This document shows positions 38,274 through 47,408 of a stretch of DNA of 64,000 nucleotides, piece by piece. Made by a program: the position numbers and the translations under genes. Position 1 is the first letter of the stretch, and the number at the start of each line of letters is the position of its first letter. Location of the stretch: contig PAPV01000004.1 of the NCBI GenBank assembly GCA_002709075.1, positions 230,787-294,786 on the forward strand. Direction: 5' to 3'. The notes below the pieces were generated by a model. It did no database searches. It had not been told where the DNA came from and saw nothing but the letters and a program-made list of their open reading frames with translations. The DNA is from Rhodospirillaceae bacterium (GTDB lineage Bacteria; Pseudomonadota; Alphaproteobacteria; MPNO01; UBA2964).

Positions 38274-39257
38274 ATGAAAAAACCAATTGTTGTTGTGACA
38301 CATAAACTACCCGCTGTTATTGAAACGCGGATGAAGGAATTGTTTGATGCAAACCTGAATGCAACAGGTATGCAAATGTCTAGGGACCAAATTATTTCTA
38401 TTTGTGATGGCGCTGATGTTCTTGTACCAAGTGTTACGGATAAAATTGATGCTGCTCTGATCGAACGATTTCCCGGTAGCGTTAAATTAATAGCAAACTT
38501 TGGGGTTGGTGTTAATCACATTGATTGCAATGCTGCTGCTGCACGCGGAATCATTGTAACAAACACACCAGGAGTTTTGACGGAAGATACGGCAGATTTA
38601 ACAATAGCACTTCTAATTTCAGTCCCTAGAAGACTTGTGGAAGGAGCGAGATTGGCAAGAACTGGTAAATGGACAGGGTGGAGGCCAACCTTCATGCTGG
38701 GTTATAGGGTCAATGGGAAGCGTTTAGGAATTATTGGGATGGGAAGAATTGGTCAGGCTGTTGCGAGACGCGCTCAAGGTTTTGGTATTCAAGTTCATTA
38801 TCACAACCGAAATCGTGTCCATCAGGAGATCGAAGGTGAACTAGAAGCTACTTGGTGGGAAAGCCTTGACGAGATGTTAGAACATATTGATCTACTCTCG
38901 ATACATTGTCCTTTGACTCAAGAAACACAGCAACTTCTGAATTCGGAGCGATTGGATTGTTTGCCGAAGCACTCTGTTATCATTAACACTGCACGGGGTG
39001 GCATAATAGATGAGGCTGCATTAGCTGAAAGACTAGCATCAGGTAGGTTAGCTGGTGCTGGACTTGATGTATATGCTAATGAACCGCAAATTCATCCCGC
39101 ATTATTAGAACTTGATAATGTGGTTGCAATCCCGCACCTTGGGTCGGCCACGCATGAGGGTAGAATAGCAATGGGTGAAAAAGTTGTAATGAATATAAGG
39201 GCTTTTGCAGATGGTCATACTATACCTGATCGAATATTGATTGGTGTCGACATTTGA
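38274..39257 (+). CDS. D-isomer-specific 2-hydroxyacid dehydrogenase (glyoxylate/hydroxypyruvate reductase type)
   Basis: NAD(P)H-dependent reductase of glyoxylate or hydroxypyruvate, or D-glycerate dehydrogenase. From ATG 38274 it is 327 residues; a TTG at 38250 is also in frame. It has the substrate-binding ANFGVGVNHID, the dinucleotide motif GMGRIGQAVARR, the catalytic Arg in NTARGGIIDE, the Glu in YANEPQIHP and the His in IPHLGSAT. The GKWTGWRPTFMLGYRVNGKR stretch is typical of the GyaR/GhrB branch. The SH3 gene plus this dehydrogenase recurs in alphaproteobacteria, without a known functional link. Confidence 0.87.
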   Translation: MKKPIVVVTHKLPAVIETRMKELFDANLNATGMQMSRDQIISICDGADVLVPSVTDKIDAALIERFPGSVKLIANFGVGVNHIDCNAAAARGIIVTNTPGVLTEDTADLTIALLISVPRRLVEGARLARTGKWTGWRPTFMLGYRVNGKRLGIIGMGRIGQAVARRAQGFGIQVHYHNRNRVHQEIEGELEATWWESLDEMLEHIDLLSIHCPLTQETQQLLNSERLDCLPKHSVIINTARGGIIDEAALAERLASGRLAGAGLDVYANEPQIHPALLELDNVVAIPHLGSATHEGRIAMGEKVVMNIRAFADGHTIPDRILIGVDI

Positions 39258-39388
39258 ATACTGTCTCTACACTGTATCCGATATATAGGAGGTTTTTAGT
39301 ATACACTAGCACTTGTTCTAAATAGAAATCCTTGAAATATTTTTATATATTATGAAAATTAAAATTCTAAATATTCAAAGATAGTTTT

Positions 39389-39793
39389 CTACACGAAAAG
39401 TATTTGTGCCATTTCATTTTCGGCTTCGATCAAGAAGCTTGTGATTCCATCTGGCTCCAAGCACACATCAGTTCTCAAATCTTTCATGCCTAAGCCTTCG
39501 GATATAAGCCCAAGTTCACATATTTTAAAAGAAACTGCTAATTCTGTGCAAGCATTAATCATTTCGGATAGTTTTGCCATGCCTGTTTTTGAAAAGGCTA
39601 TGTCCATTTTTGTTGCCCAATCTGGAGTAAGCGCCCTTACTGCAGATTTTGTAAACAGCAGTGTTACCGGCCTATTGATTGCAGCGGCAGTTGCGGCAAT
39701 TACAAATGCGTAATGAATGCGATCGTAGTCTCCTGAATGCAGTATAACGGATAATCGTTTCCTCTTAGTGTTTTTAAGCATGGTCTTTGGCAT
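39389..39793 (-). CDS. DsrE-like small protein
   Basis: 134 residues with a DsrE/F-like alpha/beta layout: LSVILHSGDYDRIHYAFVIAATAAAINRPVTLLFT, then a mobile loop and a Cys-containing C-terminal half (INACTELAVSFKICELG, DVCLEPDGITSFL). DsrE-fold proteins often move persulfide sulfur; here the functional Cys is not certain. Its ATG directly abuts the stop of the upstream MoeB-like gene, so the two are surely co-transcribed. A role in sulfur relay with that E1-like enzyme is inference. Confidence 0.75.
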   Translation of the reverse strand: MPKTMLKNTKRKRLSVILHSGDYDRIHYAFVIAATAAAINRPVTLLFTKSAVRALTPDWATKMDIAFSKTGMAKLSEMINACTELAVSFKICELGLISEGLGMKDLRTDVCLEPDGITSFLIEAENEMAQILFV

Positions 39794-40573
39794 TTAAATA
39801 TCGACGATAGATGCATTTAATCCGCAGAGCTTGCAATCTGGATCACGGTTCAGTTTAACTTTCCTAAAGGTTGACTCAAGGGCATCATACAACAGTAATT
39901 TTCCGGCAAGAGTCTCACCAAATCCCAATACCTCTTTTATAATTTCTATCGCTTGTACAGAACCAAGAACTCCCGCGAGTGCGCCGAGTACACCTCCATC
40001 CACACAATTTGGAACCATCTCCTCGGGTGGTGCCTCATTGTACAAACAACGATAGCAAGGAAATCCAGAGCCTTTGTGTGATTTGAAAGTAGAAATTTGT
40101 CCTTCGAAACGAGAGATTGCTGCGGAAACTAGCGTGCGCCCAAATAAATGGGCGGCATCTGCTAGAAGGAATCGGGTACCAAAATTATCTGATCCGTCGG
40201 CAATTATTTCGTAGTCATTTAAAATAGCTTTAATGTTTTCCTTTCTTAATCTCATTGGATGCTGAATGACGCACACATCTGGGTTGAGTTCGTTTATAGC
40301 TAAGGCAGAACTCTCTACCTTTGCCATATCTATCCGAGATGAGCCGTGTATTATTTGTCTCTGCAAATTACTTAATTCGACTAAATCATCATCAATTATA
40401 CCAATAGTGCCGACGCCTGCAGCAGCCAGATAAAGAAGTACTGGCGCTCCGAGCCCGCCTGCGCCAACTACAAGAACTTTAGAGTTCAACAGTTTTTTTT
40501 GTCCTTCACCGCCAACTTCGGGAAGTATTATATTTCGGGCATAGCGATGAAGTTGTTCTTCGGAAAAATTCAT
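39794..40573 (-). CDS. moeB: MoeB/ThiF family E1-like adenylyltransferase
   Basis: Adenylates the C-terminal Gly-Gly of MoaD- or ThiS-like sulfur carriers. It is 259 residues with the nucleotide motif VLVVGAGGLGAPVLLYLAAAGVG, LSNLQRQIIH, and two zinc CxxC pairs (CYRCLYNE and CKLCGLN). A candidate active-site Cys lies in VPNCVDGGVLGALAG. There is no rhodanese domain, so it is MoeB/ThiF-like rather than MOCS3-like. ATG 40573 gives the family start MNFSEEQLHRYARNIILPEVGG; the frame is open to 40621, overlapping dut. No moaD or thiS is in the window, so the partner is unknown. Confidence 0.88.
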   Translation of the reverse strand: MNFSEEQLHRYARNIILPEVGGEGQKKLLNSKVLVVGAGGLGAPVLLYLAAAGVGTIGIIDDDLVELSNLQRQIIHGSSRIDMAKVESSALAINELNPDVCVIQHPMRLRKENIKAILNDYEIIADGSDNFGTRFLLADAAHLFGRTLVSAAISRFEGQISTFKSHKGSGFPCYRCLYNEAPPEEMVPNCVDGGVLGALAGVLGSVQAIEIIKEVLGFGETLAGKLLLYDALESTFRKVKLNRDPDCKLCGLNASIVDI

Positions 40574-40586
40574 CAAATTTCTGATC

Positions 40587-41036
40587 TTATCGTCCGGTGG
40601 AGCCAAAACCACCAGAACCACGTTCCGTAAAACTTAATGTATCGACCTCGTCGACTTCCACTTGAGTTGTTGGAGCAATGATTAATTGTGCAATACGCAT
40701 TCCACGGCTGACTATAAAATTAGATTTTCCATGATTAATCAAAATAACTTGGATTTCCCCTCTATAATCTTCATCAATGGTTCCAGGCGAGTTTAATACG
40801 GTGACCGAGTCCCGCGCTGCCAGTCCGGACCGTGGTCTTACTTGCGCTTCATATCCTGCAGGAAGTGCAATTGATATACCGGTTGGTACCAGCGCCGTTT
40901 CTCCTGTTTTTATAACTACCTCCTCTTTAACTGCAGCGGGTAAATCCATTCCTGCTGCTGAGGTAGTTTCGTATTTCGGTAGTGGTAAATCATCATTATT
41001 TTCAAGTCGTTTTATTAAAAGTCTTGGCTTAACCAT
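40587..41036 (-). CDS. dut: dUTP diphosphatase
   Basis: Hydrolyses dUTP to dUMP, keeping uracil out of DNA and feeding thymidylate synthesis. It is a trimeric dUTPase of 149 residues with all five motifs: AAGMDLPAA (1), [12 protein letters not shown] (2), [15 protein letters not shown] (3, catalytic Asp), [10 protein letters not shown] (4) and the flexible C-terminal [11 protein letters not shown] (5). It overlaps the end of coaBC by 8 bases; coaBC-dut is a conserved pair. Confidence 0.97.
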   Translation of the reverse strand: MVKPRLLIKRLENNDDLPLPKYETTSAAGMDLPAAVKEEVVIKTGETALVPTGISIALPAGYEAQVRPRSGLAARDSVTVLNSPGTIDEDYRGEIQVILINHGKSNFIVSRGMRIAQLIIAPTTQVEVDEVDTLSFTERGSGGFGSTGR

Positions 41037-42240
41037 TTTTCAGTTCTTCCTTAAACTGTTTAGCAATCCGCTCGGCGAGAAGGTTGCCGACGTTAATCTT
41101 TGTCATCTCTGGCCATGCTTCGACTAAATCACCATTTATAAAGTATATGGTATTCTGATCTCCACCAAATGTTTTAGTCCCTCTAGAAACATCATTTGCA
41201 AGAATCCAATCACATCCTTTATCTTCAAGCTTAGGAATGGCCTTCTTTACAACATCACCGGTTTCAGCGGCAAATCCAATCACAAGATGTGGACGGTTGT
41301 TACAGTCTTTTGCAAGCTCTCTCAAAATATCGGGGTTTTTTGTTAACTGTACAGCAGGAGCTTTACCATTTTTCTTAATTTTCTGTTCACACGGTTCAGA
41401 AGGACACCAATCTGTAACAGCAGCAGCGCAGACTGCAATATCTACGGGCAATGATTCTCGACAGGCATCTAGCATTTCTCTCGCACTCTCGACCCGTTTT
41501 ACTTTAACTCCCGGAGGATCTGGTTCATTAGTTGGACCTGTAACAAGAACTGTTTCTGCGCCAAATTGATTAAGTGCTGCTGCGATAGCATGGCCCTGTT
41601 TCCCCGAAGATCTGTTTGATATATAGCGGACCGGATCAATTGGTTCATGTGTGGGGCCGCTAGTCACCAGTGCCTTTTTCCCTTCCAGAGGATTGTTACT
41701 ATCAAAATGTTTATATATCGCACCCACTAGCTCTAAGGGCTCAGTCATTCGTCCAGGCCCATATTCTCCGCAAGCCATATCGCCGGTCTCTGGACCAACA
41801 AATACAATGCCTCGATCGCGAAGTTTTTTAGTGTTGGAAATCATGGCCATATGTTTCCACATACGAACATTCATGGATGGTGCAACCATAACTGGTTTAT
41901 TGGTGGCCATCAGCACTGTGGTTGCAAGGTCGTCGCAGATACCACTAGCCATCTTTGCTAAAATATTTGCAGTTGCTGGTGCAACTAATATCAAATCGGA
42001 TTGCCGGGATAGTTCAATATGCCCCATCTCGTTTTCATCGGTTAGGGAAAAAAGATCGCTGTACGCTTTTTGTCCGGACAGAGACGTAATTGAAAGTGGT
42101 GTAATAAATTTACAAGCTGCTTCAGTCAGCACGCACGAAATTACTGCACCATGTTCCCGTAAACGACGTATGAGATCGAGGGATTTATACGCAGCTATGC
42201 CCCCTGATACAATTAGTAGTATTTTTTTGCCATGCAGCAT
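41029..42240 (-). CDS. coaBC: Bifunctional phosphopantothenoylcysteine decarboxylase/phosphopantothenate-cysteine ligase
   Basis: Two successive steps of coenzyme A synthesis. It is 403 residues. The N-terminal flavoprotein CoaC domain has [21 protein letters not shown], the catalytic His in [26 protein letters not shown] and PSMNVRMW. The C-terminal CoaB domain has [29 protein letters not shown] and KKNPDIL-type motifs ([14 protein letters not shown]). ATG 42240 is chosen over GTG 42249 because AGAGTGG lies at proper distance. A 213-base AT-rich gap with no feature I recognise separates it from ubiB. Confidence 0.96.
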   Translation of the reverse strand: MLHGKKILLIVSGGIAAYKSLDLIRRLREHGAVISCVLTEAACKFITPLSITSLSGQKAYSDLFSLTDENEMGHIELSRQSDLILVAPATANILAKMASGICDDLATTVLMATNKPVMVAPSMNVRMWKHMAMISNTKKLRDRGIVFVGPETGDMACGEYGPGRMTEPLELVGAIYKHFDSNNPLEGKKALVTSGPTHEPIDPVRYISNRSSGKQGHAIAAALNQFGAETVLVTGPTNEPDPPGVKVKRVESAREMLDACRESLPVDIAVCAAAVTDWCPSEPCEQKIKKNGKAPAVQLTKNPDILRELAKDCNNRPHLVIGFAAETGDVVKKAIPKLEDKGCDWILANDVSRGTKTFGGDQNTIYFINGDLVEAWPEMTKINVGNLLAERIAKQFKEELKNG

Positions 42241-42462
42241 AGTTGCCACTCTAAAAAATTTCAGGAATTAAAATTAAAATCTAAAGCGGAAGCTCATATT
42301 CGTCCAGAAAAATGCTTTAGCTTAAAACAAAATAATGAGTTTTTTCTCATAATCTGATGTAAGTCATATCAACGAAAACAATAGTTTTAATTTTTCCGTT
42401 CCCATTTTGTAAAAATATTTCGGTAGTGCAAGAAAAAAATACACACTAATTTTTGAGTTGAA

Positions 42463-44022
42463 TTAGGAGCGTAAAAAAATTAAGTAAACTAGTCCTATTA
42501 CTATAGTGAATGTCCATAACATCCATTTAGATTTCGACTTGCGCTGGTAATTAAAAGGTTGCACGTCACCGGGATTAATTTTGATCCCGTCTCGACGAAA
42601 TGACTCAATATTTTTTCCTATTTCAGAAATCAAAAACGGAAGTCGCTCAATAGCAAGTTTAGCTTCTTCTGCTACCTCTGAGATACGATTTTCCACCGAC
42701 ATTTGATTTTTCACCCAGTCCTCGATAAGAGGCCGCGCAAGCTCCCACATATTAGTTTCTGGATGCAGTTGTCTTCCTACGCCTTCTGCAACAAGCATTG
42801 TTTTCTGTAATAAAAGCAGCTGAGGTTGGGTTTCCATCTTAAAACGTTTTGTTACATCAAATAGCTGTGCTAATAGTCGAGCAAGTGAAATTTGATTGAG
42901 TGGGAGCCCTAAAATTGGTTCACCAATTGCGCGAACTGCTTGGGCAAAGGCCTTTTCCGATTGATTTGCAGGCACATAACCAGCCTGAAAGTGAATTTTT
43001 GCTACACGATCGTAGTCGGAATTCAAAAACCCAACTAGCATTTCGGCCAGATAGAAGCGGGTTTGACGATCGATCCGACCCATTATGCCAAAATCAATAG
43101 GTTGTAGAGTGCCGTCTTCACTGATCATCATATTTCCCGGGTGCATGTCTGCATGAAAAAAACCATCCCGGAACACTTGTAAAAAAAATAAACGAGCCAT
43201 ATTTGCCACTAAATATTCTGTATTTTGACCAGTTGCTTTAATAGCCTCGACTTCATCGGCAGGAAAGCCCTCAATTCGTTCTAACGTAAGGACCCTTTTA
43301 CTGGTGCGTTTCCAGTCCATGCGTGGCACGTGAAAAATTGGATCGTTTGCGAAATTCTCTCGCAATTCGTCACCCGCAGCGGCTTCTAAGCGAAAATCCA
43401 TTTCGTCGGACACTGTTTCTGCAAGAACTGCTATGACATCCGGAATGCGTAATCTTTTAGAGTTTGGAATGTAACGGTCTATTGTCTTTCCAAGCCAAAA
43501 CAGCAAATCAAGTTCTTGAGAAAAGATATTTTCAATTCCAGGTCTTAGAATCTTAATTGCCACCTTCTCTCCTTCTGAAGTGACACCAAAATGAACCTGA
43601 GCAATTGAGGCCGCTGCGACGGGAGTTTCGTTAAATTCCAAAAATAGTTCCTTAATCGATCGTCCAAACTCTTTTTCAATTACCTGAATGGCTTCAATTG
43701 CTGGAAAAGGCTCAAGTTCATCCTGTAATGAACAGAGATCCTCTGCAACTTCATCTCCAACGAGATCACGTCTTACTGATAGCGCCTGACCCAACTTAAT
43801 AAATATTGGACCTAACTCCCTAAATGCTAATGACAATCGCTCGCCTGGCCGTTTATTGCTCAATCCAAAAGGGCTTTTTTGCCCAATAATTATTAAACGG
43901 CGAGCGCGCTGCAATGAGTTTGAAAACACTCCAGCACGCTCTAACAAAAAAAAAGTGTTGTATTTCGCAAGGATGCGGACAATTACTAGTAGTCGTTTAA
44001 TGTTTTTCAGGGTTTTGATCAT
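42463..44022 (-). CDS. ubiB: UbiB-family protein kinase-like protein for ubiquinone biosynthesis
   Basis: Atypical kinase/ATPase of the ABC1/ADCK family required for ubiquinone synthesis. It is 519 residues from ATG 44022, with the family KxGQ motif (FIKLGQALSVRRDLVG), VAAASIAQVHFG, an ATP-binding VAIKILRPG, the catalytic HADMHPGNMMI and DFGIMGRID. A hydrophobic C-terminal segment (WMLWTFTIVIGLVYLIFL) anchors it to the membrane. The frame is open to 44103 into ubiE; 44022 starts 5 bases beyond the ubiE stop. Transcribed after ubiE. Confidence 0.94.
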   Translation of the reverse strand: MIKTLKNIKRLLVIVRILAKYNTFFLLERAGVFSNSLQRARRLIIIGQKSPFGLSNKRPGERLSLAFRELGPIFIKLGQALSVRRDLVGDEVAEDLCSLQDELEPFPAIEAIQVIEKEFGRSIKELFLEFNETPVAAASIAQVHFGVTSEGEKVAIKILRPGIENIFSQELDLLFWLGKTIDRYIPNSKRLRIPDVIAVLAETVSDEMDFRLEAAAGDELRENFANDPIFHVPRMDWKRTSKRVLTLERIEGFPADEVEAIKATGQNTEYLVANMARLFFLQVFRDGFFHADMHPGNMMISEDGTLQPIDFGIMGRIDRQTRFYLAEMLVGFLNSDYDRVAKIHFQAGYVPANQSEKAFAQAVRAIGEPILGLPLNQISLARLLAQLFDVTKRFKMETQPQLLLLQKTMLVAEGVGRQLHPETNMWELARPLIEDWVKNQMSVENRISEVAEEAKLAIERLPFLISEIGKNIESFRRDGIKINPGDVQPFNYQRKSKSKWMLWTFTIVIGLVYLIFLRS

Positions 44023-44026
44023 CGAA

Positions 44027-44809
44027 TTAGATGCGCCAAGCAGAGTGAATTGCAACAATTCCGCCATTGATTGATTGAGAACGTATATTACTGAATCCCG
44101 CATCGCTTAATTCCGCGGCGAGATCTTCGGGGCAAGGGAATTCTCTTATGCTCTCAGCCAAATATCTGTATGCACCTGGGTCATCCGCAATGTATTTGCC
44201 CATTACTGGAATGAATTTTAGGGAGTACGCGTCGTAAAAAGGTTTTAATATTGGCAGCACAACTGGAGAAAATTCAAGGCAAAGAAAATGCCCACCAAAA
44301 TCCATTATTCTATGGAACTCCTTCATCGCTGATCTTCTATCTGTTATATTACGCATACCAAAAGAAATGGTTATGGCGTCAAAGGAATGGTTCCGAAAAG
44401 GGAGCGCTTCAGCTGAGGTCGCAACAAAATTCAAATCACAGAGATGGCCAAGGTCAATCGCACGATTGTTTGCTATCTTTAACATTTCAGTTGACGGGTC
44501 ACACATCGTTATTGGTTGGTGAAATTCTTGATTTCTAGTGTTTTTGAGCCAATCTTTTAATAAAAAAGCAATGTCGCCCGTGCCAGTAGCTATATCAATG
44601 ATCCGCATATCCGCTTTTGGATTTAGCTGACTTACTAGACGCCTTTTCCATAACCGATGCAGCCCGAAGCTCATAAGATCATTCATTTTATCGTATCGGC
44701 TAGCGACTGACTCAAAAACACTTCTTACTCTATTTTTGTGTTCATTAAAGTCGACTTCTTCAAAGCCAAAATTTTTGCGCTGCTTGGTAGAATTTTTTAT
44801 TACGTTCAT
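44027..44809 (-). CDS. ubiE: Demethylmenaquinone/2-methoxy-6-polyprenyl-benzoquinol methyltransferase UbiE
   Basis: SAM-dependent C-methyltransferase in ubiquinone (and menaquinone) synthesis. It is 260 residues: VASRYDKMNDLMSFGLHRLWKR, SAM motif DIATGTGDIAFLL, AEALPFRNHSFDAITISFGMRNITDR and the C-terminal YRYLAESIREFP pattern. These features are diagnostic. It is divergent from mutM, with only about 100 bases between start codons and thus closely spaced promoters. ubiE-ubiB is an alphaproteobacterial operon usually followed by coaBC-dut, exactly as here. Confidence 0.96.
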   Translation of the reverse strand: MNVIKNSTKQRKNFGFEEVDFNEHKNRVRSVFESVASRYDKMNDLMSFGLHRLWKRRLVSQLNPKADMRIIDIATGTGDIAFLLKDWLKNTRNQEFHQPITMCDPSTEMLKIANNRAIDLGHLCDLNFVATSAEALPFRNHSFDAITISFGMRNITDRRSAMKEFHRIMDFGGHFLCLEFSPVVLPILKPFYDAYSLKFIPVMGKYIADDPGAYRYLAESIREFPCPEDLAAELSDAGFSNIRSQSINGGIVAIHSAWRI

Positions 44810-44910
44810 TTACTTATATTAGCCTAATGTCAAATTTTAGGCTACTTTTACATGTATCACATTTTTTAAAGTGCCCCTACTTTCTAAAAGATAGAGAGCG
44901 AAAGAAGGCA

Positions 44911-45741
44911 ATGCCTGAACTACCTGAAGTTGAGACTGTCCGCAGGTCACTCGCTAAGGCAATGGAGGGAAAACCAATATCACAAGTTTCCGTTTGGCGA
45001 GATGATTTACGCATACCCGTTCCACAGGATTTTTCTGATTCGGTAAAAGGTCTGTTCGTCCACCGGGTTGGCAGACGAGCCAAATATTTGCAGATTTTCC
45101 TAGATAAAGAAAAAGTCATATTAATTCATCTCGGCATGTCAGGAAAAATGTTAATTGATATTGATTCGAATGGTTCCAATAAGAAATTGAAACACGAACA
45201 CGTTACATTTTTAATAGGTGACAGGGTTGCGATTCGGTTTGTCGACCCCAGAAGATTCGGTCTTATTGACCTTTGCACTCGCGATAAATTAAGCTCCCAT
45301 CCACTTCTTGTTCATCTTGGTTTAGAGCCTCTTACTGAGGAGTTTAGCGATGCTTATTTAAAAAAAGCGTTCAAAAATAAGAAGATTTGTATTAAAGCTG
45401 CACTTTTAAATCAACACATGGTTGCTGGGCTTGGAAACATTTATGCGTGCGAAGCTCTTTGGTATTCCTGCCTCTCACCTAGGAGGAATGCTCTCACGAT
45501 CACGGGCAAAAGAGCCGAGCGTTTGGCTCAATCTATAAAACAAGTTCTCACTGAAGCGATTTCGCGGGGGGGATCAACTTTGCGTGATCATGTTTCTCCT
45601 GATGGAGAAATGGGATATTTTCAAAATTCATTTAAAGTCTATGGAAGAGCAGGAGCACCCTGTTTTTCCTGCAATAAGCCAGTGCAGAAGATGATTCAGT
45701 TAGGGCGATCTACATTTTTTTGTCCCAATTGTCAGCGGTAA
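44911..45741 (+). CDS. mutM: Formamidopyrimidine-DNA glycosylase MutM
   Basis: Removes 8-oxoguanine and formamidopyrimidines through an N-terminal proline nucleophile. ATG 44911 gives MPELPEVETVRRSL, placing Pro2 and Glu3 correctly; the frame is open to 44827, but an earlier start would bury the proline. AAGAAGG lies 6 bases upstream. It is 276 residues with LIHLGMSGKM, the H2TH region around VAGLGNIYACEALWYS, and the C-terminal zinc finger with CxxC at both ends (CFSC...CPNC). Complete and intact. Confidence 0.97.
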   Translation: MPELPEVETVRRSLAKAMEGKPISQVSVWRDDLRIPVPQDFSDSVKGLFVHRVGRRAKYLQIFLDKEKVILIHLGMSGKMLIDIDSNGSNKKLKHEHVTFLIGDRVAIRFVDPRRFGLIDLCTRDKLSSHPLLVHLGLEPLTEEFSDAYLKKAFKNKKICIKAALLNQHMVAGLGNIYACEALWYSCLSPRRNALTITGKRAERLAQSIKQVLTEAISRGGSTLRDHVSPDGEMGYFQNSFKVYGRAGAPCFSCNKPVQKMIQLGRSTFFCPNCQR

Positions 45742-45806
45742 AAGTTAGTCTTGTTTTTTAGTGGAAACTATTTCGTTCCCTCTAGAAATATTTTAACATA
45801 ATCTGC

Positions 45807-46232
45807 ATGAAAATCATCAGTGTCAAAATAGTGTTTTTTTGTTTCGTGGTATCTCTTGCGTCACCTCTCCATGGTGAGAGTAGTTTTTTGACAGTCATCG
45901 ATGACATGCCATTGGCCAATGATTTAACGGAGGAATCTAACTCCACTATAATGTTCGAAACTTCCCAGGGGCGAATTGCTTACGCAACTGCCATTGGGAC
46001 AACAACTTTTGGGACCGTAAAGAGATTTTATTCTCTAAGTCTTCCTCAGCTTGGCTGGAAATCTGACGCTATACAAAAAGGCTGGCATTACTCTTCTCTC
46101 AAGTGGGTCGCCACTTGGCACCGTGGTGCAGAAAAATTGACCATTGAATTAGAAAACATAAATGATGTTATGCACGTGAATTTTATACTTATACCTCGCC
46201 ATAACACCACACAACACAGGAGAAATAAATGA
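45807..46232 (+). CDS. Conserved secreted protein of unknown function
   Basis: 141 residues with a clear signal peptide (MKIISVKIVFFCFVVSLASPLHG). The mature part has a DMPLANDLTEE... start, a strand pair TIMFETSQGRIAYATAIG, and VKRFYSLSLPQLGWKSD, then short beta strands. The FYxxxLPQLGW segment recalls an alphaproteobacterial protein family that often sits between mutM and an enoyl-CoA hydratase; no function is known to me. Its stop overlaps the enoyl-CoA hydratase start (ATGA), so it is coupled to that gene. It may be a periplasmic protein of about 12 kDa. Confidence 0.75.
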   Translation: MKIISVKIVFFCFVVSLASPLHGESSFLTVIDDMPLANDLTEESNSTIMFETSQGRIAYATAIGTTTFGTVKRFYSLSLPQLGWKSDAIQKGWHYSSLKWVATWHRGAEKLTIELENINDVMHVNFILIPRHNTTQHRRNK

Positions 46233-47008
46233 TTTTTGACACCATTCTCGTTCAGGTTCATGGCAATGTAGGACTGGTGACACTGAATCGCCCGGAAGCA
46301 CTTAACGCTCTGTCGAAACAGCTTATTAGCGATTTAGTAAAGGCGCTGGATAAATTAGAGTCTGACGACTCCATAGGTTGCATAGTGCTGACTGGATCAG
46401 AGAAAGCTTTTGCTGCCGGAGCAGACATCAAAGAAATGCAAAGTCAAAGTTATCCGGAGACATTTGTGCACGATTTCATTACTGATGGGTGGGAGAGGGT
46501 TGCGCATTGCCGGAAACCGACCATCGCTGCAGTTGCAGGGTTCGCGGTAGGAGGAGGTTGTGAAATAGCTATGATGTGTGATTTTATTTTGGCGGCCGAT
46601 TCTGCCAAGTTTGGTCAACCAGAAATAAAAATAGGGGTCACTCCAGGAGCTGGCGGTAGTCAGAGACTCACCCGAGCAATTGGAAAGGCAAAAGCAATGG
46701 AGATGTGTTTGACTGGAAGGATGATGGCCGCAGAGGAAGCGGAACAGGCGGGATTAGTGTCGAGAGTCATAGCTGCAGAAAATTTGGTAGAAGAAGCTCT
46801 GAAGACCGGGCAGTCGATTGCGGAAATGCCGCGGCCTGCTGCGATGTTCGTCAAAGAGCAGATTAATCGTGCCTTTGAGACAAGTTTGGGTGAGGGCATA
46901 CTTTATGAACGAAGAATTTTTCAATCACTTTTTGGTTCACCTGACCAGATAGAGGGCATGAGGGCATTTGTTGAGAAACGTAAACCTGACTTTCAATTCA
47001 AAAAATGA
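46229..47008 (+). CDS. Enoyl-CoA hydratase
   Basis: Crotonase-fold hydratase of 259 residues for fatty-acid beta-oxidation or related acyl-CoA metabolism. The oxyanion-hole segments AFAAGADIKEM and AGFAVGGGCEIAMMCDF are present, as are the two catalytic glutamates expected in GGGCE and QPEIKIGVTPGAGGSQRLTR. CLTGRMMAAEEAEQAGLVSRV completes the pattern. AGGAG lies 8 bases before the ATG. The same gene is found upstream of rpsT-dnaA in many alphaproteobacteria. The exact substrate chain length cannot be told. Confidence 0.92.
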   Translation: MIFDTILVQVHGNVGLVTLNRPEALNALSKQLISDLVKALDKLESDDSIGCIVLTGSEKAFAAGADIKEMQSQSYPETFVHDFITDGWERVAHCRKPTIAAVAGFAVGGGCEIAMMCDFILAADSAKFGQPEIKIGVTPGAGGSQRLTRAIGKAKAMEMCLTGRMMAAEEAEQAGLVSRVIAAENLVEEALKTGQSIAEMPRPAAMFVKEQINRAFETSLGEGILYERRIFQSLFGSPDQIEGMRAFVEKRKPDFQFKK

Positions 47009-47036
47009 GAAATCGTTGCTGGTTAAGTTGATATAC

Positions 47037-47065
47037 TTGACGTGCCGCATTTCGCACTTTAAACA
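47037..47065 (+). promoter_or_regulatory. Candidate promoter of rpsT
   Basis: TTGACG (47037-47042), 17-base spacer, TAAACA (47060-47065). The -35 matches five of six consensus bases with ideal spacing; the -10 is weak. It lies 30 bases before the rpsT start, in the right place for a short leader. Confidence 0.42.
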
Positions 47066-47094
47066 ATCCCTGCATTTAATGCGAGGAAAAGAGA

Positions 47095-47358
47095 ATGCCT
47101 AATATACAATCTGCAAAAAAACGAGTACGTCAGACCGCCAGAAAAACTGAAGTTAACAGGGCACGTCGCAGCCGAATAAGAACTTTCATTAAAAAAGTTG
47201 ATAATGCTATTCAGGAGGGGCAAAAATCCGTTGCTCACACTGCATTAATGGCTGCGCAGTCGGAAATTATGCGTGGTGTTGCGCGCGGTGTAATTAAAAA
47301 GAATACCGCGGCGCGTAAAATATCCCGCCTTTCCATGTCAGTTCGAAATTTGGGTTAA
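47095..47358 (+). CDS. rpsT: 30S ribosomal protein S20
   Basis: Small, strongly basic helical protein of 87 residues binding the 16S 5' domain. MPNIQSAKKRVRQTARKTEVN and the C-terminal GVIKKNTAARKISRLSMSV are diagnostic. GCGAGGAAAAGAGA precedes the ATG as ribosome binding site. It is a single-gene unit: its own candidate promoter upstream and a strong terminator directly downstream. The rpsT-dnaA neighbourhood is the classical alphaproteobacterial origin-side arrangement. Confidence 0.98.
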   Translation: MPNIQSAKKRVRQTARKTEVNRARRSRIRTFIKKVDNAIQEGQKSVAHTALMAAQSEIMRGVARGVIKKNTAARKISRLSMSVRNLG

Positions 47359-47379
47359 ATTTGTTAGAAAGTAGTGAAG

Positions 47380-47406
47380 ACCCGCTTTTTTATGCGGGTT
47401 TTTTTT
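47380..47406 (+). terminator. Rho-independent terminator of rpsT
   Basis: ACCCGC (47380-47385), an 8-base T-rich loop, GCGGGT (47394-47399) and a run of eight T (47399-47406). It is a textbook intrinsic terminator, 21 bases after the rpsT stop. It is the clearest terminator in the window. Confidence 0.92.
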
Positions 47407-47408
47407 AT

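Noticed and set aside
41651-42271. 206-codon plus-strand open frame
   Set aside because: It lies entirely antisense to coaBC, whose motifs are complete. The translation shows no family features, and such frames are expected opposite real genes.
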